A stretch of 25,319 nt of DNA from Stagonosporopsis chrysanthemi. Lineage: Eukaryota; Ascomycota; Dothideomycetes; Pleosporales; Didymellaceae. The stretch is taken from contig JAFISE010000306.1 of the NCBI GenBank assembly GCA_022560025.1, forward strand, positions 1 to 25,319, written 5' to 3'. The notes beneath the pieces are model-generated. The model made no database searches, had not been told where the DNA came from, and worked only from the letters and a program-made list of their open reading frames with translations. Below, one piece after another: positions 1-8,087 of this stretch. Position numbers and translations under genes: made by a program. Within the stretch, counting starts at the first letter, position 1, and every line of letters starts with the position of its first letter.

Positions 1-685
1 GGGGAAGACTGTACCGAGGAGCAGTTGGAAGACGGATCTGAGTCGGGTAGTTGTCAGGTAATGTAAGATGGGCTTGAAGAACTCGGCTTGTTCTTACAAC
101 AATAGTTATAAAGAACTTTAGACAGTATATTAGCTTGTTAAATTTCTAAGCTAAGTTAAAGGTTATAAACATAGAAAGATATCTTAACCTACTTAGTTAC
201 TAGATAAGAAGAAGCCTTAGCTTTATATAAACCTAGTTACTTATTATATAGTTTAAAGACAAACTAAATAAGAAAGAGAAGTAGTATTATAATCCTGTAA
301 AGAATACAGCACAGTATAATAAGTAACTAAGTAGAATCTTAATAGAAACTAGAGATTAGAGCATAGGACAAAGTAATTACAAGTTATATAACTTGCTTGT
401 TAACAAGTATACACAGACTAGTGCTTATTAATAAGCATAGTATAATTCTACTTATTAATAAGTAATTAAGGCTTTGTCTTATTAAACTAACTCTAATTAC
501 TTGTTAACAAGCATCTTAGAGTTATAGTATATAGCATAGTAAGAATATAAGCTCTTATAGTTTATATTTAAGCTAAGTAACAATCTAAGTTATTAGATCT
601 TAACTCTAACCTTTAAGCTAAATAGTCTACTCTGTACTACTTATTATTACTCTTGCTTTTAAGATAGACAGTGTTAGAACCTAGC

Positions 686-797
686 CTAAGCTGCTAAGCT
701 AAACAAGTACTAAAAAGGTTAACAGTACTTATAGACTGTAAGTACAGGCTTAGAGTAGTACTATATTGTTACTGTTAGCCTAGCTAGTATCTAACAG
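686..797 (+). repeat. Direct repeat, copy 1 (112 nt)
   Basis: This aligns without gaps to 941-1052, a period of 255 nt. I count about nine differences. Seven are transitions in which this copy keeps C or G and the other has T or A, as expected when RIP hits two duplicate copies unequally. Confidence 0.85.
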
Positions 798-940
798 TCT
801 ATAGCCTAACAGCTAAGGCCTAACAAATAGATAGTATCTATACTTTTTACTATAAACCTCTTTAGGTTCTTATTACTATATTTATCTCTAAGAACTAATT
901 AAATAGTACTTATAAGCTTGCTTAAAGTACAACCTTAATA

Positions 941-1052
941 CTAAGCTGCTAAGCTAAATAAGTACTAAAAAAGTTAATAGTACTTATAGACTATAAGTAT
1001 AAGCTTAGAGTAGTACTATATTGTTACTGTTAGCCTTGCTAGAATCTAATAG
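941..1052 (+). repeat. Direct repeat, copy 2 (112 nt)
   Basis: Second copy of the 112-nt direct repeat that starts at 686. It is the more AT-shifted of the two. Both start with ctaagctgctaagct and share the run tagagtagtactatattg. Confidence 0.85.
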
Positions 1053-1200
1053 CTAGAGCTTAATATAAACTATCTATAGAAGTTTACAAACCTAATAAAG
1101 CTTTATACTATCTTTACTAATTCTAAAAGTTCTTATCTTTAGATTATAAAGATTTTCTCTAAGTATATACTAATCTTCTTTTATACTTTTATAATAAAGC

Positions 1201-1387
1201 CTAAGTAGGCTAGCAAACTAGATACCTTTGTTTACTTAGAGTCTCTAGCTTTATATAAGTATAATTCTATAATTCTTTAAGATATAGCTTAGTAATATAT
1301 TATATAATAGAATAGGCTAAGCTAGAGCTTTTAAATAAGCTACTACTTACTTAATTTAGATTAGTTTTAGCTTAGATATATTACTTA
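1201..1387 (+). repeat. Left arm of large inverted repeat
   Basis: This 187-nt arm is the reverse complement of 1458-1644 at high identity, with no net length difference. Both outer ends read ctaagtaggctagcaaac when oriented outward to inward. The spacer is 1388-1457 (70 nt). The structure could fold into a hairpin of about 187 bp. The mismatches are largely C/T and G/A, so the arms were probably closer to identical before RIP. Confidence 0.85.
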
Positions 1388-1457
1388 TAACCTATAGAGA
1401 GTTTATAGACTCTAGGGTTAAGTAAGAGTAAAGGTAGTACAAACTATCTAGCTATTC

Positions 1458-1644
1458 TAAGTAATATAACTAAGCTAAGACTAATCTAAATTAAGCAAGT
1501 AGTAGCTTGTTTAAAAGCTCTAGCTCAGCGCATTCTATTATATAATATACTACTAAGCTATATCTTAAAAAACTATAGATTTATACTTACTTAAAGTTAG
1601 AGACTCTAAGTATATAAAGGTATCTAGTTTGCTAGCCTACTTAG
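1458..1644 (-). repeat. Right arm of large inverted repeat
   Basis: Partner of the arm at 1201-1387. It keeps one GC-richer patch (agctcagcgcattc near 1520-1535), where the left arm has the T/A-shifted version. Its outer end at 1644 aligns with the right end of a 12-bp palindrome at 12440-12451 in the related element downstream. Confidence 0.85.
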
Positions 1645-1912
1645 CAGTAATTAACTACTACTAGACAGACAACTACTTTACTTTTTTTTTTTCTACTTTT
1701 TTTTTTCTCTTACTTTTATTAAATCTTACTTAAATCTAGAATTTAATAGCTCTTTAAATAGAGAAAATTAAGAAGAGTAATTAAATAATTTAAAAAAATA
1801 TAGATAGTGCTACTGTTATCTAGTTAATTAGGTATAAGGATGTAAAGATTAAGTACGTAGATTTTAAATTTTCTAAGTTGATTTCCGACTAGAGGTAGCT
1901 GATCGTCACCTG

Positions 1913-2282
1913 TACGCTAACGCCAGCAGGGATATGGCCGATCTCAGGGTCTAGACAGAGCAGAGACACTGAAAAGTGCTTACACAGGAACTCTGTGTCA
2001 CTCCATTTACACCCTGTCCCTACCAGGACCACAAGCGTTAGACATACCATGTTCTCTCTCAAACAGACCTCCTCCGCCGGCTCTCATATATGTGACCTAC
2101 GCAATTGATAATAGACCTTCTGCTCGAAGTCGACATAGCCTGCAACACCATTAGAGAGTGGCGGGTTGCGAAGTTTTTTGCATAACCGTACCGATTACGC
2201 ATGCTGATTGCTTATCCTTACATCCAACGACTCAGTCATTTGAAACAAAGCGCCACTATACACAGGCCGCTCGTCACTCAGC
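1913..2282 (+). promoter_or_regulatory. Upstream region of the SET-domain gene
   Basis: These 370 bases of normal base composition lie between the repeat block and the start codon at 2283. They must hold the promoter, but I recognise no specific element. A TA dinucleotide at 1913-1914 is the likely target-site remnant of the neighbouring repeat. Confidence 0.4.
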
Positions 2283-3434
2283 ATGTACGTCACGGACGAT
2301 CCTAGTTCAACGACCGCCTCTTTAGCGTACAGCTTATCCCGACCATCTTCATCGTCCTCTGCTCCAGCACCTGAGCCCTCGAAACTGCTCCCCGCAGGCG
2401 CTCCCTTGACGCAATACTTTGAGATCCGTAATACACCAACCGCCGGCCGTGCCGTCTTTGCAAGCCAGGACATTCCGCAAGGCACATTACTATGGCGATC
2501 CCACGATCTGACTCTGTCAGTCTTGCTCCGCGAGTACCGCCGCGAGGTTTGCGGGCAGTGCTTCAGCTACGACCACGGTCGAGACCTTCCCCTACGGGAT
2601 CAGAGCGTGGGGTTTGCGTTCTGCTCAGAGGGATGCCATGTGGAGTGGAAGCAGTGGAACGGACACGTCGGTGTGCAAGCATGGGGTGCCGTGGAGGCGT
2701 TGGTGAAGAAAAGGAGCAAGGAAGACGTCGAGATGGTCGAAGAAGGCTTACCGCGGCCGGATAGCCAGGAGATCACACAGGCGTGGGAAACGGCAGAAGC
2801 GCAGGCGAACCTGATTCGCGCACTGCGGGCGACGGAGGGCTCCAAGCCTGGACACCCTGTGCAGATCACAAAGCAGCATCGCAAGGCAGTCTCCAAGGCC
2901 CTGCAAGGGAAGATATCACCGGACGTAATGGCTTTCATCGTCAGCGGCATTGTGTGGCGCCACAGCAAGCCAGATGAATGGGACAGGGTCCTCGCTCTTG
3001 CAGACGACAACACGCCCTATCACAGCACCGATGATCTCCAGGCGTTCATCCGCTCGTACCTGCAGCTCACTGCTGTTCTTCCTTGCCAGCTTCTGCCCCT
3101 CGTCACAGCTGAGACCATCTTCCTTCTCAGCTCGCGTGATAGTCACAACTCGTTCGGCATCAGGTCTCTCGAAGACGACGGCTCAGAGTTCTTCGGATAT
3201 GGCTGCTGGCCGGCAGCGAGCTACTTCAACCATTCGTGCGGGCCGAATATCGAAAAGCGCCGCGAGGGACGCGCGTGGTGCTTTAGAGCTAGCATTGATA
3301 TCAGGAATGGCGAGGAGCTGAATATCACGTATCTGAGTGGAGAGGAAAGGCAAATGAGCCGAGAGACGAGAATGCAGAGGTTGAAGAAGAATTGGGGATT
3401 CGACTGTGGATGTAAGAGATGTGAGTCCGTGTGA
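2283..3434 (+). CDS. SET-domain protein with a MYND-like zinc insert (Set6/SMYD-like)
   Basis: This is a single-exon protein of 383 residues. An N-terminal SET segment (about 47-72, including GRAVFASQDIPQGTLL) is followed by a Cys-rich insert with C90, C93, C114 and C118, resembling a shortened MYND finger. The catalytic SET core follows: NHSCGPN at 316-322 and GEELNITYL at 343-351. A post-SET Cys cluster comes next (C375, C377, C380, FDCGCKRC), almost at the C-terminus. A SET domain split by a MYND-type insert is the SMYD arrangement; yeast Set5/Set6 belong to the same broad class. Such proteins use S-adenosylmethionine to methylate lysines on histones or other proteins; the substrate here cannot be told. 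The start was chosen as the first ATG of the open frame, about 370 bases after the repeat block. The first 40 residues are Ser/Pro-rich and may not be conserved. Confidence 0.85.
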   Translation: MYVTDDPSSTTASLAYSLSRPSSSSSAPAPEPSKLLPAGAPLTQYFEIRNTPTAGRAVFASQDIPQGTLLWRSHDLTLSVLLREYRREVCGQCFSYDHGRDLPLRDQSVGFAFCSEGCHVEWKQWNGHVGVQAWGAVEALVKKRSKEDVEMVEEGLPRPDSQEITQAWETAEAQANLIRALRATEGSKPGHPVQITKQHRKAVSKALQGKISPDVMAFIVSGIVWRHSKPDEWDRVLALADDNTPYHSTDDLQAFIRSYLQLTAVLPCQLLPLVTAETIFLLSSRDSHNSFGIRSLEDDGSEFFGYGCWPAASYFNHSCGPNIEKRREGRAWCFRASIDIRNGEELNITYLSGEERQMSRETRMQRLKKNWGFDCGCKRCESV

Positions 3435-3678
3435 ATGAGTGCGAGGCAGCATCACCGAGCACGAGTGGGAACAAGTCTCGGTACGAATACTGAAGGCTGG
3501 ATTTTGTCTGTCGTGACAAGCTGTGAATGATGATGCTTTGAATACACAACTCGAGAGCTGTTCTTGAGGTGCACAGACATGTACATGGTCACAAATGCTA
3601 CGCAAACGCTTGATATTTTAGGGCATGCAAGAACGCAAGAACAACGCTGAAGGCAGAAAGTTTGGTAGGCTCGCTCGT

Positions 3679-4833
3679 TCATCCTGATTGTTTCGCTATG
3701 CCATCATGAGCCTTGGCATCCTCATCCACGTCGTCATCCCACTCGTCCCTCCTGACTCCACTCTCGTGGCTTGCGGCGGGAGCAGCCGCAGCCGCAGCAC
3801 TGGAGCCGGCTGCAGCTGCAGGAGGGGCGTCGTCGTCGCTTTCGTCGTCCTCGAAAGCGGCAGGGTCGGCCAGCGGCTGGCTTTCGGAGTCTCTGTCTAC
3901 TGCGGCTCTGTGGTTTGGGGCGTCCAGCACACCCTCGTCGGCAGACACGCTGATGCCTCTCCGCCCCCACTTGTTCGGCTGTGCATCCCGCGGCTGGTGT
4001 GCAGACTCCTCGTCGTAGTCGAAGTTGTCGCTGCTCTTCCTGCCCATACCTGCCAGCCTGCCGACAAGCCAGCCTCGGCCCAGGTCCTCCGAGTCGACGA
4101 CACCGCCCTGCCTCAGCTTGACGCGCTGGCGCGTGTAATAGACCCAAGCGAAGTCGATCATCAAAGCGGTCTGGATGGTGCCCCATACCCAGCTGGTAGG
4201 ATCGCGGTAGCCGGTCTCGTTGGCGCCGCGCACGATCCAGTTGAGGATGTACAGGAAGCGATAGGTGCCGAGGGTGACGAGGTAGAAGGAGTCGATTACG
4301 GTGGGCACGGTGGTTTGGCGGAGCAGCAGCAGTTGAGGGATGATGCAGACGGACTCGAGGATCTCGGAGAAGACCCAGAGCAGCTGGCTGTGTCAGCGCG
4401 GGCTCACGACGGGGCGGGTGCGGGGCAGGGGCAATACCTTCATGAAAGTGCTGCGGCCGATGACATAGCTCGAAAAGATGAGGTACCAGAAGGGGGCGAG
4501 GACCAGGGCGGCAAGCAGGCAGTACATGCCGAGCTTCCAGGCCTTCTCGCGCTCACGGGTGCGGGCGTAGACGCTGGTCATCAGGAAGATGATGTAGAAG
4601 GACGACAGGGTGTAGAAGATCTTGAGGGTGAAGTTCCATGTGTGCTCGGCGTCCTTGGTGGCGCTCGACGAGAAGATGTCGAGGTAGCGGGTGCAGAAGA
4701 CAAGGGCGTAGAGGGCCTGGGTAATGAGCGACACGCCCTCGGAGCTGCTGTTGGAGTGCATGGCCCATATCAGGATCAGCTTCGACGACGTGTGCGAGAC
4801 ATCGCCGAGGATGTGGAAGAGGTTGAACTTCAT
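3679..4833 (-). CDS. erd2: ER lumen protein-retaining receptor (Erd2 family) with acidic C-terminal extension
   Basis: Two exons, 4833-4438 and 4383-3679, are joined across a 54-nt intron (GTATTG donor, CTGAC branch, GCCAG acceptor), giving 366 residues. The first 224 residues are a seven-helix KDEL/HDEL receptor, which returns ER residents from the Golgi in COPI vesicles. Family landmarks are G10-D11-V12-S13-H14, TRYLD with R49 and D52, LES with E142, and TYRFLYILNW with R174, N180 and W181. These match ligand-binding positions of the human receptor with an offset of two early in the chain. The position equivalent to human Arg5 is His7. After about residue 224 comes a hydrophilic, Asp/Glu- and Ala-rich tail of about 142 residues, absent from the roughly 212-220-residue yeast and human proteins and presumably cytosolic. 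It is convergent with the SET gene, with 244 bases between stops. Identity is secure; whether it is the principal HDEL receptor or a paralogue is not. Confidence 0.92.
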
Positions 4834-5473
4834 CGTGCGCCCAGCCGCGGCGTGCCTGCGGTGTCTGTGCCAGTGGTGCGGCCGGCTGAGGGATGCGCCC
4901 GCGGAGCGCCGTGTCGTGGTGCAGCGGTGCAGTGGCGCGTCGGCGTGGCGGCGCAACGCAAGGGATGAGGGATGGGAACGGGGACGAGGACGGGGATGGG
5001 TGTGGTGCTAGGAATAGCTGGCAGCTGCAGCACGCCAGGCCCCAGCGCGAGCTGGCGTGGAGTCGCAACGAGCCGGGCTTGGCAGCAGCCCTGCATGGCT
5101 TCCGTGCCCAAGAGAGGGAGGCCCGCGCCGCGTCAACACCACGGGCACGGACGAGCAATGGCGCGGTGGTGCGCATGGCCTCCCATTGCGGCCGCGGCCA
5201 GCTCGAGCGCAGGACAGAGCTTCGCAATAAATCAATTCACAGAGCTTCGCAACAAATCAATTCACAGAGTTCCTATCCAAACGAGGGTATCTAGCAGCGA
5301 GCACAAGCAAAGCCACCGTGCCAGAATCTGGGTATACAGCATACAGTGCCCCCCAAAGAAGCGCAGAAGAAAAAAGAAAACGCGAGAAGACGCGCCGACG
5401 CCTTACAGAAACCCACAATCAAACGAACGTGGACATGAACACCCTGCCCCTCTTTCTCTCCCATGCTGAGTAA
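4834..5473. other. Intergenic region: erd2 promoter side and 3' flank of the Myb-like gene
   Basis: No coding sequence is convincing here. The part next to 4833 is GC-rich and must contain the erd2 promoter. The long open frames across it are products of GC richness with no recognisable protein. A 25-bp tandem duplication lies at 5218-5267. Confidence 0.5.
5218..5267 (+). repeat. 25-bp tandem duplication
   Basis: Two adjacent copies, 5218-5242 and 5243-5267, start agcttcgcaa and end atcaattcacag. They differ at one base (t/c). The repeat is about 390 bases upstream of the erd2 start codon and is probably a slippage product. Confidence 0.85.
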
Positions 5474-6840
5474 CTACGAGGGCACGTAAGGCAAGTATGA
5501 CGTCGCCGGCTCGGCAGGACTCATCGAGTATGGCGTGAACGAATGCTGCGCGTGCTGCTCATACTGCGGCACCGGCGTGGGCTGCCCATCGTTCTCTGCC
5601 CATTTGCGCGCGCACTGACGCGACGTCCACTTCTCCTGCGCACCGTATTCGAGCATCTAGAGTGGGTTAATTCAGAGTCTCTTATCTCCTCCTTGACAAG
5701 GATCTCACCTTTTGCGAGATGATGTCGAACTTGTTCTGCGCCCAGTACTCGTGCGCCATGCGTAGTGCTCGAACATCTGTCTCGCTCCACACCCGCATTC
5801 GTTCGCGTAACCGTTTCAACCGCATCTGCAGAGCGGGGATCTGATACTGCTTGCCCAAGTCGTCCTGGAACCGTGCTGCAATATCTTTCCACGGCATCGA
5901 CTCCTCCTCTTTCAACTTGAGTAGCAACTTGTCCTCTTCGGTGAGCTCAAACGCCGTCCACGTCGTTGACTCGGATCGCCTTCTCCTCTTCGACGTTTCC
6001 ACATGGTCGTTTTCCTCTCTTGGTCGCTTTGTGCCTGTCGATCTGGGAGCATCAATGGGCTGGGGTGCGATGGGCGTAAACCCGCGGCGCGGTTGCGGCG
6101 CAGTCAAAACCATCTCCATCGACGTGTCCCCTCCACCACCGAGTCCCCGAAGCTGCTGCGCAAAGCTCGTGTAATACGAGTTCGACTGTACTGAAGGCGT
6201 CTGTATACCAAGGGAGTCGACAGCCCATGACGGTGTGCCGAGGACCGGCTGTACAACTCTAAATCTATTACCATGAGGCGACTCCTGGCAGGGAGGTTCA
6301 GCCGTTACGTGTGTTGGCGAGCGTTGCGAGGCCGAGTTTGATGGTTTTGGCAGCTCGACTGACTGCTGTGCAGCCGAACTGAGTAACGAACTCTGCGGAT
6401 ATATCGGGACTGGGGATATAACTCCCGATGATAAGTCGGCATGCGCAATAGCTGACGGTCCTGGAGCTGCTTGCGAGAAACCGGACGAGCTGGAAGGCAG
6501 ACCGATTGAAGAACGATGTGGCACGTAGTGCTCACACTCAGTGTACTGCATCAACGCATCATCAGTCACTTGCTCCTGCTACTTGGCTGACTGCACAAAC
6601 CTGGAACTCGTTGGCCGTCATGGAGTGACCGGACCAACCGGACGCTGGAAGATGGTGGATGTTGTGTGAGGGCATAGACTTCCCGTGCATGCGATCATGG
6701 GTTTGGTGCAGTTGAGGAGACTTCGTTGCGGGTGATGACCCCAATGGACCAGTCTGGGAGACAAACGAACTGGGCCATGTCGCAGTCTTGCCTGAAAAGA
6801 GATGTGGTGGAGGCACAGCATCCTCGACCTTGAGCGACAT
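5474..6840 (-). CDS. Protein with two Myb/SANT-like repeats, probable DNA-binding protein
   Basis: Three exons (6840-6601, 6545-5709, 5656-5474) give 419 residues. The introns are 55 nt (6600-6546, CTGAT branch) and 52 nt (5708-5657, TTAAC branch), both phase 0. Residues 1-260 are low-complexity, rich in Ser, Pro, Gln and His. A basic stretch (KRPREEN ... KRRRRS) precedes W276. Two Myb-like helical repeats follow at about residues 276-385. The first holds LTEEDKLLLKLKEEE and WKDIAARF. The second begins VWSETDVRALRMAHEYW and continues across the last intron to KWTSRQCARKW. The regular Trp/aromatic spacing supports a Myb fold, and DNA binding is inferred from it. The C-terminal 30 residues are Pro/Tyr-rich. 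The start at 6840 is the first ATG of the exon-1 frame; an upstream exon cannot be excluded. No specific orthologue is recognised. Confidence 0.78.
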
Positions 6841-8087
6841 GGTAGGTGGCCGGTGGTTTGGCCTGTTCCGGTAATGTCACGCCTTAGATAGCCAACATAT
6901 TCAGGAGTGTCCGATGCAGTCTTGGAGGTGAGATGGATGGGACTGTGGATGCCTGGTATGCTCGTGAGCAAATCGAAGCCTGCCGTCAAAGGCGCAGCAG
7001 CCGTTTCAAATACCTAGCAGATGATGGATCTAGTGCGGCACCTCCGCCAGCTTCTCGAAGGATGCTGCTGCGCACAGACTTGGGCGCTTAGCGCCAGGCC
7101 CTTCACCTTGTCCTTGGAACAGTTCCTCGTAGCTTAGCGCGATGCGTCTGCCGCTCGTCGACCCATAAATGACAAGCCACTCCTTGCTCCTAGCCTGTCA
7201 ACGGCCACACCCGGTTCATTACCAGGGCTTGAACGGTCCGCCGGGTCATGTCGACGACGATCTCACCGTTTATTGCCTGTGCCGTACTTGTCCAAGGGTG
7301 AATAGCATCGCTACTCCCCAAGTCTGCGCCTTATTTGGCCGTCAGAAACCACCCAACTGCTACTCATGGGTTTCGTTATGCATGCTGTGAAGATTCGTCT
7401 GACCCGCAACGCTCGTAGCTCAGCTGCACACCTAGAGCAGGTCAATTCTCTCTTCAATGCAGCGTGATATTGATAGCCCGGTCTGCGCTGGTCGCGCCAT
7501 CAGGCCCCATTGTCTACTAGGTTCAGCTTCCTTCGCGCAAGTGAAATTTCGCAAGCCGTGTGTTCTCATTTGGCGGGACATCCAAGGTGTGCCGCACAAC
7601 TGCAGCAAATTACCTAGAGCCGGTAATCACAAAGGGCGCATAGGCGCTTAATTGCATAAACGCAGCACCTGATATTGGCTGCTAAATATCGCAATGCAGT
7701 CAAATAGCCACTTGTATACTGTTTTCAACGGGGCATGCAGCTGCTCACCCTGACGCACTATGCATAGCTTACCGCACGTTCGGGCCATGCTCGTGCTCCA
7801 CGATCACACGGTAGTTCCTCACCGTCTGAAACGGCCAAATCAATACGTTGCTAAGACACCCTGTGTGGAAGGGCGGATCGACGCTTCTCCAGAGGTGATG
7901 TGATTGGCGCCTTGTGCGTTCACAACGTATGGTATTTGATCCTCTTTTGTTTCGTGTTGTATGCGGCAGGACTGCCGATGACAGCAATGTTATATTTACA
8001 TCTAGGAAGAAGACCTGTAGCCGAACAACGCTTGCAACGCGATGAGACCTATGGCTGAGCGTGCGCAGAAAATAACCACAAAGAGCG
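6841..8087. other. Intergenic region between the Myb-like gene and a Zn2Cys6 gene
   Basis: About 1.25 kb of normal base composition. It should hold the promoter of the Myb-like gene (near 6841) and the 3' flank of the Zn2Cys6 gene (near 8087). Short open frames at 7169-7390, 7457-7651 and 7769-7987 resemble no known protein and lack splice partners. A small perfect hairpin (ggcgc-tta-gcgcc) lies near 7083-7097. I see no RNA gene. Confidence 0.5.

Larger units (their letters stand above)
1..1912. mobile_element. RIP-degraded transposon or repeat block, left end outside the window
   Basis: This block is very rich in A, T and the dinucleotide TA, and has stop codons in all frames. It ends abruptly near 1912, after which base composition returns to that of the genes. 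The right end, read in reverse complement, begins CAGGTGACGATCAGCTACC. That matches the left terminus of the element at 12044-12664 with a few C-to-T/G-to-A changes, and it is followed by TA at 1913-1914. The segment 1640-1850 is also homologous to 12447-12630. This fits a Tc1/mariner-type element (TA target site) mutated by RIP. No left terminus is visible, and the first 100 bases are less AT-rich, so the true left boundary is unknown. No transposase can be read, so the family is inferred from the termini alone. Confidence 0.75.

Noticed and set aside
3688..4968. 426-codon open frame (+) antisense to erd2
   Set aside because: It is the GC-rich shadow of the well-supported erd2 exons on the other strand and resembles no protein family.
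6569..6600. 32-nt intron in the Myb-like gene using the nearer acceptor
   Set aside because: Too short for fungal introns. The 55-nt version ending at 6546 has a proper CTGAT branch and keeps the frame.
7083..7097. Short perfect hairpin ggcgc-tta-gcgcc
   Set aside because: A 5-bp stem is expected by chance in this composition, with no associated gene or conserved context.
7405..7480. tRNA-like A-box (gtagctcagctg ... agagcag)
   Set aside because: The D-loop would be too long, no B-box (GGTTCRA) follows at the right distance, and no acceptor stem pairs.
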